A stretch of 32,216 bases of DNA, from NCBI GenBank assembly GCA_900542445.1, contig UQNN01000023.1, forward strand, positions 1 to 32,216, in the 5' to 3' direction. Of the stretch, positions 1 through 7,507 are shown in pieces; the stretch's first letter is position 1, and every line of letters begins with the position of its first letter. Source of the DNA: an uncultured Eubacteriales bacterium (GTDB lineage Bacteria > Bacillota > Clostridia > Christensenellales > Aristaeellaceae). The translations under genes and the position numbers were made by a program. The notes beneath the pieces were generated by a model. It was not told the origin of the DNA. It worked only from the letters and a program-made list of their open reading frames with translations, and searched no databases.

Positions 1-374
1 CGATCTGGCTGCGCGAAAAGCTCGTGAAGTCGCTGGGGCTTGCGTCTCCTCTCGATAAGGAGCAGCGCGCGGCGCTGAAAACAGAGCGTATGCAGCTAGA
101 AGCGGAACGCGAAGCCCTTCTTCCCAAACTTGAAGAAGTCAAAGCTGAATTGGCGGAACTGAACCGCATCCGATACTGGACACGCAAGGTCATTCCCGAC
201 GCACTGCCGCGCGTGTCGGATGGGAGGGTTTCGGTTGAGGATGCGGTGGAAACGGCGGGCAATCGGAAGGAGTTGGAGCAGGCTATAAATGATGCTGAAA
301 AGAACGCCCTCCGACAATCGGATGATCCACTTCAAACAAATCAATCTGCACCAATTCATTTCCTGGCGATTTAA
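1..374 (+). CDS. C-terminal part of an unrecognised coiled-coil protein (5' end outside window)
   Basis: The reading frame is open from the first bases of the window, so the gene starts upstream; an internal GTG at 24 is probably not the start. About 122 codons remain. The segment from roughly residue 15 to 55 is dense in Glu, Lys, Leu and Ala with heptad-like spacing (for example LEAEREALLPKLEEVKAEL), which predicts a coiled coil. It is followed by a polar C-terminus with no membrane segment. I do not recognise the family; the composition would suit the tail of a mobilisation or recombination protein, but this is only inference. The stop lies 24 bases before the -35 box of the B12 operon, and no terminator is visible between them. 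Confidence 0.5.
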   Translation, partial: IWLREKLVKSLGLASPLDKEQRAALKTERMQLEAEREALLPKLEEVKAELAELNRIRYWTRKVIPDALPRVSDGRVSVEDAVETAGNRKELEQAINDAEKNALRQSDDPLQTNQSAPIHFLAI

Positions 375-397
375 GAAAAATCCATTCCTCTCTCATC

Positions 398-426
398 TTG
401 ACTCCCTCCCTCAAACCCCGTATAAT
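398..426 (+). promoter_or_regulatory. Sigma-70/SigA-type promoter of the cobalamin operon
   Basis: TTGACT at 398-403 and TATAAT at 421-426 are separated by exactly 17 bases. Transcription would begin near 433, just before the riboswitch aptamer. The spacer contains CTCAAACCCC, which closely resembles the spacer of the other B12-riboswitch promoter at 18,039-18,067. Confidence 0.85.
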
Positions 427-447
427 AAACGAGAAAAATCTATACCG

Positions 448-604
448 CGCAGGGTGTTTGAAGCCATTCAAATGAAAAGGGAAGCCGGTTCAAATCCGGC
501 GCAACAGCCATTACTGTATTCGGTATGCGTGTGCCATGAGCCATTGAAAGCGATTTCGAGAAGGCGGCGCACGTGAAGCCGTCAGCCAGGAGACCTGCCC
601 TGCG
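448..604 (+). promoter_or_regulatory. Cobalamin (B12) riboswitch aptamer
   Basis: Conserved pieces of the cobalamin riboswitch are present in order: an AAAGGGAAGCCGGTTCAAATCC-like block split over 475-497, GCCATTACTGT at about 506-516, and GTCAGCCAGGAGACCTGCC at 581-599. The outer helix can form from CGCAGGG (448-454) and CCCTGCG (598-604). It lies between a consensus promoter and a B12 uptake and synthesis operon. By family knowledge, adenosylcobalamin binding lowers expression of the downstream genes. Confidence 0.93.
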
Positions 605-661
605 GAGATGAAACCGATTCTCGGGCAGTTGGAGAAGGCAGGTCAAGCGTTTGTTTGCTAT

Positions 662-702
662 GCGTCCATCTTTGTCCGAGATGGGCGCTTTTCATTTATT
701 TT
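662..702 (+). terminator. Riboswitch-linked attenuator terminator
   Basis: GCGTCCATC (662-670) pairs with GATGGGCGC (680-688) with one G-T pair, and a T-rich run TTTTCATTTATTTT follows. It lies about 60 bases after the aptamer and 23 bases before the first start codon, so it is the probable expression platform of the B12 riboswitch. The alternative antiterminator pairing was not resolved. Confidence 0.75.
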
Positions 703-724
703 GAGAAAAACTGCGAGGAAGTTT

Positions 725-1807
725 ATGAAAAAGATGATTGCGCTGCTTTTGAGCCTTTTTGTTGTTCAAACCGCGTTAGCGGAGCTGCCCGTCGTCACAG
801 AAAAGCTTGATCTGGAAGCCGCGAAAAACTTTGCCGTGGACAGGCTGGAAGGTGGTTATTCACTGATTACCGTGCAGAACGGCGGGCGCTTTCTGCTGAT
901 TCCGGCGGGTATGGATGCACCGGATGGTCTGGATGCGGACATCATGCTGCTGTACATGCCGCTTGACAACCTGTTCGTGGCTTCCACCTCGACGGTGGCA
1001 CTGATGGATGAAATCGGCGCGCTCTCCGCCGTGACGCAGACGACCTATGACGTGGAAGACTGGTATCTGCCAAGCGTGAAACAAGCGGTTCAGGATGGAC
1101 AAATCGCATACATCGGTCACTATAAGCAGCCGGATTTCGAGCGTATTGCCTTGAACCCGCCGAAGCTGGCCGTTTTCTCCACGATGATCGAGGGCACGCC
1201 GGATGTGCGGGAAAAGCTGGACGAGCTAGGCATTCCTTTGCTGGTGGACAGCTCTGCATTGGAGGAAACTCCGCTGGGGCGCATGGAGTGGATGAAGCTC
1301 TACGGCGTGCTGCTGGGGCGTGAGAACGAGGCGAGCACCGCGTTTGACGCGCAGAAGCAGAAAATCGAATCGCTTGAGCCGATGCAGGAGAACGTGACCG
1401 TCGCCATGTTCTACATCACCTCCAAGGGCGCGCTGTATGTGCGCAACAATGGTGATTATATGGTCAAAATGCTTGAGCTGGCTGGCGGGCGGTATGCGCC
1501 GGAAGGACTGGGTACCGGCGAATCCGGCACGCGGCAGATGGAGATGGAAGCCTTTTATCTCGTGGCGGGCGATGCGGACTGCATCCTCTATATGGGTCAG
1601 CTCGGCGGCAAGCCGAAGACACTTTCGCAGCTGATTGAGCGAAACACGCTGCTGGCCGATTTCAAAGCGGTGCAAAATGGACGCGTCTATTGCACCGGCG
1701 CAGATTATTTTCAGCAGGCCGGACGGCTGGGCGACCTCATCGAGGACATGAACCGCATGCTTTCGGGTGACGACGCGGCACTAAACCATATCATGAAGCT
1801 GGAGTGA
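725..1807 (+). CDS. Corrinoid ABC transporter substrate-binding protein (BtuF/FecB-like)
   Basis: Predicted 360-aa extracytoplasmic binding protein of the BtuF/FecB periplasmic-binding fold, presenting a corrinoid to the BtuC-like permease encoded next. The start is ATG 725, preceded by GAGGA at 715-719; a longer reading from ATG 608 would begin at the edge of the riboswitch aptamer and is rejected. Residues 1-19 form a Sec signal peptide ending TALA before Glu-20. No lipobox cysteine follows, which is unusual for a monoderm Firmicute, where such proteins are normally lipid-anchored. The body has two lobes, with the LPSVKQAVQDG and YIGHY segments in the first and the YVRNNGDYMVKMLELAGG segment typical of the second. 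It is the first gene after the B12 riboswitch and is followed 7 bases later by the permease gene. Specificity for B12 rather than siderophore or heme is inferred from the riboswitch. Confidence 0.85.
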   Translation: MKKMIALLLSLFVVQTALAELPVVTEKLDLEAAKNFAVDRLEGGYSLITVQNGGRFLLIPAGMDAPDGLDADIMLLYMPLDNLFVASTSTVALMDEIGALSAVTQTTYDVEDWYLPSVKQAVQDGQIAYIGHYKQPDFERIALNPPKLAVFSTMIEGTPDVREKLDELGIPLLVDSSALEETPLGRMEWMKLYGVLLGRENEASTAFDAQKQKIESLEPMQENVTVAMFYITSKGALYVRNNGDYMVKMLELAGGRYAPEGLGTGESGTRQMEMEAFYLVAGDADCILYMGQLGGKPKTLSQLIERNTLLADFKAVQNGRVYCTGADYFQQAGRLGDLIEDMNRMLSGDDAALNHIMKLE

Positions 1808-1814
1808 GGAACGG

Positions 1815-2828
1815 GTGAAAAAAACGCGGTGCGCGCTGTGCTATGCGGTGCTCGCAGTCTGCTTTGCGCTGCTGTTGGCGGTCAGTGTGGGCACGGGCAG
1901 CGCGGCACTGTCCCCGCATGAAATCCTGCGGATTCTGCTGCTGAGAGAGGGCGCGGGCACAGCGGCCTACAACGTGCTGCTCAAAATCCGCCTGCCGCGC
2001 GTGCTGGCGGCGGCGGTGATGGGCGGCACGCTGAGCGTGTCGGGATTTCTGCTGCAAACGTTTTTCCGCAATCCGATTGCCGGGCCGTATGTGCTGGGCG
2101 TGTCCTCCGGCGCAAAGTTGGCTGTCGGTGCGGTGATGATCTTCGGCATGAAGCTCTGGGGTCGCGTGCCGTTCGGCGCGGTGATGACCGCGGCATTTGT
2201 CGGGGCAATGCTCTGCGCGAGCTTTGTGATGATCGTCTCCCGAAAGATTCACAGCATGGCGATGCTGCTGGTCGTCGGCATGATGATTGGCAACGTCTGT
2301 TCGGCGGCGACGGATTTCTTCGTCACCTTCGCCAAAGAAAGCGATATTGCGAACCTCACCAGCTGGTCGATGGGCAGCTTTTCTGCCGTGTCGTGGGGAA
2401 ATCTGCGCATCTGCTTGGCGGTGATTGCCGTCTGCCTGCTGCTGTGCCTGCTGCTGGCGAAGCCCATCGGCGCATATCAGTTCGGCGAACATTACGCGGC
2501 GAGCATGGGTGTGAACGTCCGCCGTTTCCGTGCGGCGCTGATCGGACTTTCCTGTCTGCTGGCCGCGTGCGTGACGGCGCTTGTCGGTCCGATTTCCTTT
2601 GTCGGCATTGCCGTGCCGTATATGACAAAAAAGCTGCTCGGCACGGCCAAACCGATGGCTGTTCTGCCCGGCTGTTTCCTGCTGGGCGGCGTATTCTGTA
2701 TGGCATGCGACTGGATCGCCCGAACGGCGTTTTCGCCAACGGAGCTGGCCATCAGCACGGTAACGGCGTTTTTCGGCGCGCCGGTCGTTATCGTGATGGC
2801 ACTCAAGCGGGGAGGCGGACACCGGTGA
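1815..2828 (+). CDS. btuC: Corrinoid ABC transporter permease (BtuC/FecCD family)
   Basis: 337-aa integral membrane protein of the FecCD/BtuC family, which forms the dimeric translocation channel of B12 and siderophore importers. Start GTG 1815 follows the upstream stop by 7 bases, with GAGGA at 1806-1810. The first helix lies at about residues 8-30. The family hallmarks RLPRVLAAAVMGGTLSVSG (about 58-76), NPIAGPYVLGVSSGAKLAVG (near 85-105), SWSMGSF and the FVGIAVPYM coupling region near residue 265 are all present, as is the usual set of about nine to ten hydrophobic segments. The stop overlaps the GTG of the ATPase gene, so translation is probably coupled. Substrate assignment to corrinoids rests on operon context. 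Confidence 0.9.
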   Translation: MKKTRCALCYAVLAVCFALLLAVSVGTGSAALSPHEILRILLLREGAGTAAYNVLLKIRLPRVLAAAVMGGTLSVSGFLLQTFFRNPIAGPYVLGVSSGAKLAVGAVMIFGMKLWGRVPFGAVMTAAFVGAMLCASFVMIVSRKIHSMAMLLVVGMMIGNVCSAATDFFVTFAKESDIANLTSWSMGSFSAVSWGNLRICLAVIAVCLLLCLLLAKPIGAYQFGEHYAASMGVNVRRFRAALIGLSCLLAACVTALVGPISFVGIAVPYMTKKLLGTAKPMAVLPGCFLLGGVFCMACDWIARTAFSPTELAISTVTAFFGAPVVIVMALKRGGGHR

Positions 2829-3919
2829 AACCGACTTTGGAGCTGGACAACCTTTCGGTCGGTTACGGCAGACGTGTATTGTTGAAAGACCTCTGCGCGT
2901 CGATTCTGCCGGGGCAGATTTTGACGCTCATCGGTCCAAACGGCGCGGGTAAATCGACCATTCTCAAGACGATTTCGCATCACCTCGCGTGTATGGGCGG
3001 CGTGGTGCGCATCGGCGGTGAAAATATCGAGCGGATGGACAGCTACGAGCTGGCAAAGCGGCTTTCCGTCGTGCTGACCGAGCGCGTCCGTCCGGAACTG
3101 ATGACCTGTTACGACGTGGCGGCTTCCGGGCGTTATCCCTATACCGGCCGTTTCGGGATGCTGACTGCGCTGGACAGAGACGTGATTGCGCAGAGTCTCG
3201 CATTGGTGCGTGTCAAAGAACTGGCGGACAAGCCGTTCGCCCGCGTCAGCGACGGTCAGCGTCAGCGGGTGATGATTGCCCGTGCGCTCTGCCAGCAGCC
3301 GCGCGTTCTGGTGCTCGACGAGCCGACCTCCTTTCTGGATATTCGATATAAAATCGAATTGTCCGCCATTCTGCTTCATCTCGCGCGGGAGCAGGGCGTG
3401 ACCATCGTGATGAGCCTGCACGAAATCGACCTCGCTGCACGGGTATCCGACCTCGTGATGGGCATCGGCACGCACGGCGTGGAGATGTTCGGCGCGCCCG
3501 AAGCAGTCTTTACGGAAGAAAACATCACGCAGCTGTACGGCATTTCGTCTGGTGTTTATGACGCGCTTTCCGGATCAATGGAGCTTCCCCGTGCGGAAGG
3601 TGCGCCATACGCGTTTGTCCTCGGCGGCATGGGGAAGGCGACAACCGTCTACCGCCGCCTGACGCGGGAAGGAACACCGTTTGCAACGGGTATTCTGGCG
3701 GAAAACGATATGGATATCCCTGCCGCGCGCCATCTGGCCGCCCGCATACTGACGACAGCGCCGTTCGCGCCGCCGAGTGAAGCCGTGTTGACGGAAGCCC
3801 GGCAAACGCTGCTGAATTGCGGCGCGCTGCTTATTCCCGATGGATTGGAAGCCCATGCATGGGACGATGAACTGATTTGTTTTGCTCAAGAACATTGTGT
3901 GGAGGTGCGCCATGCTTGA
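2825..3919 (+). CDS. btuD: Corrinoid ABC transporter ATPase (BtuD/FecE family) with a C-terminal extension
   Basis: 364-aa ATPase energising the BtuC-like permease. Start GTG 2825 overlaps the permease stop (GTGA). Walker A is GPNGAGKST at residues 37-45, the signature is the degenerate VSDGQ at 141-145, Walker B ends VLVLDEP with Asp-165/Glu-166, and the H-loop is in MSLHEIDLA. The Q-loop position reads LTER rather than a canonical Gln. The ABC domain ends near residue 250; the remaining 110 or so residues are an extra domain with a Gly-rich strand (FVLGGMGKATTVYRRL) and an alternating alpha/beta pattern reminiscent of a small Rossmann-like fold. I recall similar tails on clostridial BtuD-like proteins, but their function is not known to me. 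The gene overlaps cbiET by 8 bases. Confidence 0.9.
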   Translation: MKPTLELDNLSVGYGRRVLLKDLCASILPGQILTLIGPNGAGKSTILKTISHHLACMGGVVRIGGENIERMDSYELAKRLSVVLTERVRPELMTCYDVAASGRYPYTGRFGMLTALDRDVIAQSLALVRVKELADKPFARVSDGQRQRVMIARALCQQPRVLVLDEPTSFLDIRYKIELSAILLHLAREQGVTIVMSLHEIDLAARVSDLVMGIGTHGVEMFGAPEAVFTEENITQLYGISSGVYDALSGSMELPRAEGAPYAFVLGGMGKATTVYRRLTREGTPFATGILAENDMDIPAARHLAARILTTAPFAPPSEAVLTEARQTLLNCGALLIPDGLEAHAWDDELICFAQEHCVEVRHA

Positions 3920-5096
3920 TATCATCAGCGTCGGTCCGGGTGAGGCCGTTCTGCTCACCGACGACGCGAAGCAGGCGATTGATCGTGCGGATGCGGTCTG
4001 GTGCGCGGCACGCCATGCCGTGCTCGTGCCGCCCGAAAAGGCAAGGCCGCTTTCGCCGCTGGAAGGTGCAATTGAACAGATGCGTCTATCCAGCGACGCA
4101 GGACAGAGTGCCGCCGTGCTGGTTTCCGGCGACGCGGGACTGTACAGCCTGCTGGAAATGCTCAAACGGAAAATCGGCGGCGAATATCTGCGTGTGCATC
4201 CGGGCATCAGCGCCTTGCAGCTCTTTGCCGCGCGGCTGGGCGTTTCGTGGCAGGACGCGAAAATCCTCTCCGCGCATGGCCGAGCACTTTCGGAAAGCGC
4301 GCTGTGCCACGCCGTGCGGACGCATCGGCAGACGTTTTGCTTTCTCGACGCGGCGCACAATCCTGCGTGGGTGCGGGAGAGCCTGACCCTCGGCGGGCTG
4401 GAAAATGTGCGGCTGTTTGTCGGCGAACGGCTCTCCTATCCCGACGAGCGGACGGAGGCCTATGACCCGGATGCGACGTATGACCCGCTCTGCATGGCTT
4501 ATATCGAAAACGACGCGCCGGAGAGCGGCCTGCCGCCTGTTGGTCTGTCGGATGAGGCGTTCATTCGCGGCAAAACCCCGATGACTAAGCGGGATGTGCG
4601 TGCGCTCGTCGTGTCGGCGCTGCATTTGAAACCGAACGGCGTCGTTTGGGATATTGGCGCGGGGACGGGCAGCGTCAGCGTCGAATGCGCACGTCAGTGC
4701 CCGCTGGGCGAGGTTTATGCCGTTGAAATGAAGGACGAAGCGCTCGACCTCATCCGCCGGAACGCCGAAAGATTTCACGCGCTCAACCTGCGCGTCGTTC
4801 CCGGCCGCGCGCTGGAGGTGCTGTCGGCGCTGCCCGCGCCGGACGCGGTTTTCCTCGGCGGGACGACCGGCGAGGCAGAAGCTATCGTGGAGCTTTTGCG
4901 CGGACTTCAACGCCCGATTCGGCTGGTCGCAACCGCCGTCACGATGGAAAGCGCGCAGGCGCTTCTGCGCCTGATGCGGCCGATGGTGGATTTTGAGGCG
5001 CGGCAGGTCGCCGTTTCGGCGCTCGAATCGGTTGGGCGCTATACGATGTTCAAAGCGGAAAACCCGGTTTTCATTTTCAGCGCTAACGTCACTTAA
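3912..5096 (+). CDS. cbiET: Fused CbiE-CbiT: cobalt-precorrin C5/C15 methyltransferase, decarboxylating
   Basis: 394-aa fusion of the two enzymes that methylate C5 (CbiE) and C15 with loss of the C12 acetate carboxyl (CbiT) of the corrin ring, using S-adenosylmethionine. Start ATG 3912 overlaps the btuD end by 8 bases. Residues 1-200 are a tetrapyrrole methylase domain (IISVGPGEAVLLTDDA at the N-terminus, VSGDAGLYSLLEML, and HPGISALQLFAARLG). Residues about 215-394 are a class I methyltransferase with the SAM-binding loop VVWDIGAGTGSVSVECAR and the acidic strand end AVEMKDEALDLI. This is the architecture of aerobic CobL, but here it sits in a CbiD/CbiG-containing anaerobic pathway. The last residues precede a 67-base spacer with a hairpin, the only sizeable gap inside the cbi run. 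Confidence 0.93.
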   Translation: MLDIISVGPGEAVLLTDDAKQAIDRADAVWCAARHAVLVPPEKARPLSPLEGAIEQMRLSSDAGQSAAVLVSGDAGLYSLLEMLKRKIGGEYLRVHPGISALQLFAARLGVSWQDAKILSAHGRALSESALCHAVRTHRQTFCFLDAAHNPAWVRESLTLGGLENVRLFVGERLSYPDERTEAYDPDATYDPLCMAYIENDAPESGLPPVGLSDEAFIRGKTPMTKRDVRALVVSALHLKPNGVVWDIGAGTGSVSVECARQCPLGEVYAVEMKDEALDLIRRNAERFHALNLRVVPGRALEVLSALPAPDAVFLGGTTGEAEAIVELLRGLQRPIRLVATAVTMESAQALLRLMRPMVDFEARQVAVSALESVGRYTMFKAENPVFIFSANVT

Positions 5097-5134
5097 AAAC
5101 AGCGCGAAGCGAAACGGGAGGTTCCGAGCAGGGT

Positions 5135-5151
5135 TTGGGGCGGCGCCCCAA
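5135..5151. repeat. Small intergenic palindrome between cbiET and cbiF
   Basis: TTGGGGC (5135-5141) and GCCCCAA (5145-5151) form a perfect 7-bp stem with a GGC loop, directly before the AAGGAG of cbiF at 5153. The sequence to its left (GGGAGGTTCCGAGCAGGG) resembles the palindromic block at 12,511-12,563, so this is probably a copy of the same small REP-like family. It could act as an RNA-processing or stability element, but has no T-run to terminate. Confidence 0.55.
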
Positions 5152-5163
5152 AAAGGAGTTCCT

Positions 5164-5913
5164 ATGATTTATTTTATCGGCGCGGGGCCGGGCGCAACCG
5201 ACCTCATCACTGTGCGCGGCATGCGCCTGCTGCAAAAGGCGGACGTGGTGATCTACGCGGGTTCGCTCGTCAACCCCGAACTTCTGGATGATTGCAGCCC
5301 CGAAACGACCATTTATAACAGCGCGTCCATGACGCTGGAGCAGACCGTCGCGGCGATGCGGGATGCGCCCGAGGGGGCAACCGTCGTGCGGCTGCACACG
5401 GGTGACCCGTGCCTGTACGGTGCGATTGCCGAGCAGATGCGCGAATTAGATAAACTTGGGTTGGCCTATGAGGTCGTGCCCGGCGTCAGCTCGTTCTGCG
5501 GCGCGGCGGCGGCCATCCCGGCGGAGTACACCCCCGCCGAGGTCAGCCAGACGCTCATCATCACGCGCATGGCGGGCAGAACGCCCGTGCCCGAGCAGGA
5601 GAACCTGCGCGTGCTGGCGTCGCATCGGGCGAGCATGACGCTGTTCCTGAGCGTCTCGATGCTCAAGGACGTATGCGCCGAATTGACGGCGGGCGGCTAC
5701 CCGGAAGATACGCCCGTCGCCGTCGTCTACAAAGCGACGTGGCCGGAGCAGGAGGTCGTGCGCGGCACGCTTGCGGATATCGCGGAAAAGGCGGCGCACA
5801 TCAAAAAGACCGCGCTGATTCTCGTCGGCGATTTTCTGCGGGAGAGCGACAAGCGCTCCAAGCTCTACGATCCGGCGTTCGCCCACGCCTGTCGGGAGGC
5901 CGAAACGCCATGA
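5164..5913 (+). CDS. cbiF: Cobalt-precorrin-4 C11-methyltransferase
   Basis: 249-aa SAM-dependent tetrapyrrole methylase that methylates C11 of cobalt-precorrin-4. Start ATG 5164 has an excellent AAGGAGT at 5152-5159. Class hallmarks are the N-terminal FIGAGPGATDLITVRG loop, DVVIYAGSLVNPELL, the central RLHTGDPCLYGAIAEQM, and EVVPGVSSFCGAAAAI. The YAGSLV and IPAEYTPAE segments separate CbiF/CobM from the other methylases of the pathway. The stop overlaps the start of cbiG (ATGA), which acts on the CbiF product. Length is normal for the family. Confidence 0.95.
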   Translation: MIYFIGAGPGATDLITVRGMRLLQKADVVIYAGSLVNPELLDDCSPETTIYNSASMTLEQTVAAMRDAPEGATVVRLHTGDPCLYGAIAEQMRELDKLGLAYEVVPGVSSFCGAAAAIPAEYTPAEVSQTLIITRMAGRTPVPEQENLRVLASHRASMTLFLSVSMLKDVCAELTAGGYPEDTPVAVVYKATWPEQEVVRGTLADIAEKAAHIKKTALILVGDFLRESDKRSKLYDPAFAHACREAETP

Positions 5914-6794
5914 ACATCCGCGCCATTGCTTTTACTGAAAAGGGGCAGGGCTGGCAGGAAAAGCTCGGCTTCCCCGTGACGCGCGGCGTGCCTGTGATGC
6001 AGTGGGCGCGGGAGGCGTTTGCCGATGCGGACGCGCTGCTGTTCATCGGCGCATGCGGCATTGCGGTGCGTGCGATTGCGCCGCTCTGCCGGGATAAGGC
6101 GGCCGACCCCGCCGTGCTTGTCATGGATGAAATGGGAAGGCACATCATCCCCATCCTATCCGGCCACATCGGCGGCGCAAACGACCTCGCGCTGCTGCTG
6201 GCGGAACGGACGGGCGCGGAGCCTGTGCTGACGACTGCGACGGATGTGCGCGGTGTTCCGGCCATCGACAGTTGGGCGATGAAAAACGACTGCGCGATTG
6301 AAAACAAGGCGGCGATTCAGGCGGTTTCCGCTGCCGCGCTGGCGGGAAAATCGGTCGGCGTGGCGATTACGGAACGGGAGATCCGCCCGCCGTTTCCCGT
6401 GACGCTCTTTTTAAGGCCGCGGACGCTGACACTGGGCGTGGGCTGCAAGCGCGGCACGGACGCGGCACATCTGGAGGACTGCTTCCGCGCGTTTCTGCAT
6501 GAAAACGGCGTGTCGCCGCTGTCCGTCCGGGCGGTTGCGACGATTGACGTGAAAAAGGACGAGGCGGCGATTCTCGCGCTCTGCGAAAAATACCGCTTTC
6601 CGCTGCAAACGTATTCGGCGGCGGAGCTGAACGCCGTGCCGGGTGTGTTTGCCCATTCGGATTTTGTAATGAAAACGGTGGGCTGCGGCTGCGTGTGCGA
6701 GCGCGCGGCGGTGATGACCGGCGGGCGGCTGCTCGTGGGCAAAACGGCGATGCAGGGCGTGACGCTCGCGCTGGCCGGGGAGGAAAACGTATGA
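5910..6794 (+). CDS. cbiG: Cobalt-precorrin-5A hydrolase
   Basis: 294-aa enzyme that opens the delta-lactone of cobalt-precorrin-5A and releases the C20-derived two-carbon unit as acetaldehyde; this step is specific to the anaerobic route. Start ATG 5910 overlaps the cbiF stop. The N-terminal domain contains FIGACGIAVRAIAP and the invariant PILSGHIGGANDLA near residues 84-97. The C-terminal CbiG/CobE-like domain carries LGVGCKRGTD (about 170-180) and the late GGRLLVGKTAMQGVTLAL segment. The middle region is short but continuous. It is followed by cbiH with another ATGA overlap. Confidence 0.94.
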   Translation: MNIRAIAFTEKGQGWQEKLGFPVTRGVPVMQWAREAFADADALLFIGACGIAVRAIAPLCRDKAADPAVLVMDEMGRHIIPILSGHIGGANDLALLLAERTGAEPVLTTATDVRGVPAIDSWAMKNDCAIENKAAIQAVSAAALAGKSVGVAITEREIRPPFPVTLFLRPRTLTLGVGCKRGTDAAHLEDCFRAFLHENGVSPLSVRAVATIDVKKDEAAILALCEKYRFPLQTYSAAELNAVPGVFAHSDFVMKTVGCGCVCERAAVMTGGRLLVGKTAMQGVTLALAGEENV

Positions 6795-7507
6795 TTCAGG
6801 TTGTGGGCATCGGGCCGGGGAGACGCGAGGGGCGCACGATTGCAGCGGACGACGCATTGCGCCGTGCGGAGGTGATCGTGGGCTACACGACGTATGTCGA
6901 GCTGGTTCGGGACGAGTTTGCCGAAAAGCGGTTTGTGACGACGGGCATGCGCGGCGAAAAGGAACGGTGTGTACAGGCTCTTTTGCTTTCGCGGGAAGGC
7001 AGGCGCGTGGCGCTGATCTGCTCGGGCGACGCGCAGGTTTACGGCATGGCGTCGCTCCTGCTGGGCATGGCGGAAGAGGGCGACGAGATCGAGGTTGTGC
7101 CGGGGGTGACGGCGGCGCTCAGCGCGGCGGCGGTGCTCGGCTCGCCCCTCTGCGGGGATTTTGCCGTCGTCAGCCTCTCCGATCAACTGACTCCGTGGGC
7201 GACGATTGAACGGCGGCTTCGCGCGGCGGCGGCGGGTGGCTTTCCGATTGCGCTGTATAACCCGTGCAGTCGCCACAGGCCGGATCACCTCGCCCGCGCC
7301 TGCGCGATTCTGATGGAGACGCTGCCCGCTTCGACCGTCTGCGGCTATGTGCAGAACATCGGGCGCGACGGGCAGAAGAGCCGTGTGCTGACGCTGGGCG
7401 AACTGGTGCATGAGCCGCTGGATATGTTCACGACGGTGCTCATCGGTAACGCGGAAACACAGGAGCGCTTTGGGCGGATGCTCACGCCGCGGGGGTATCG
7501 CCTGTGA
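6791..7507 (+). CDS. cbiH: Cobalt-precorrin-3 (factor III) C17-methyltransferase
   Basis: 238-aa tetrapyrrole methylase that adds the C17 methyl group and drives ring contraction in the anaerobic pathway. Start ATG 6791 overlaps the cbiG stop. Evidence is the VVGIGPGRREGRTIAADDAL start, the CbiH/CobJ-specific VIVGYTTYVELV, ICSGDAQVYGMASLLL with EVVPGVTAALSAAAVLG, and IALYNPCSRHRPDHLARA near residue 155-172. No C-terminal extension or extra iron-sulfur-type domain is present, unlike some CbiH60-type proteins. The next gene begins with a GTGA overlap. Confidence 0.95.
   Translation: MIQVVGIGPGRREGRTIAADDALRRAEVIVGYTTYVELVRDEFAEKRFVTTGMRGEKERCVQALLLSREGRRVALICSGDAQVYGMASLLLGMAEEGDEIEVVPGVTAALSAAAVLGSPLCGDFAVVSLSDQLTPWATIERRLRAAAAGGFPIALYNPCSRHRPDHLARACAILMETLPASTVCGYVQNIGRDGQKSRVLTLGELVHEPLDMFTTVLIGNAETQERFGRMLTPRGYRL

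Noticed and set aside
484..500. tRNA T-arm-like sequence GGTTCAAATCCGGC upstream of btuF
   Set aside because: It is part of the conserved core of the cobalamin riboswitch; no acceptor, D or anticodon arm surrounds it.
289..646. Open frames on both strands across the first riboswitch
   Set aside because: They run through the promoter and aptamer, have no ribosome sites, and have compositions unlike proteins.
608..724. N-terminal extension of the btuF-like gene from ATG 608
   Set aside because: It would start at the aptamer edge and cover the attenuator; ATG 725 has a ribosome site and begins a proper signal peptide.
1791..2822. Long opposite-strand frame over btuC (and similar frames over cbiA, cbiET, cbiG)
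   Set aside because: Typical mirror frames of GC-rich genes: His/Arg/Gln-rich composition, no ribosome sites, no recognisable domains.
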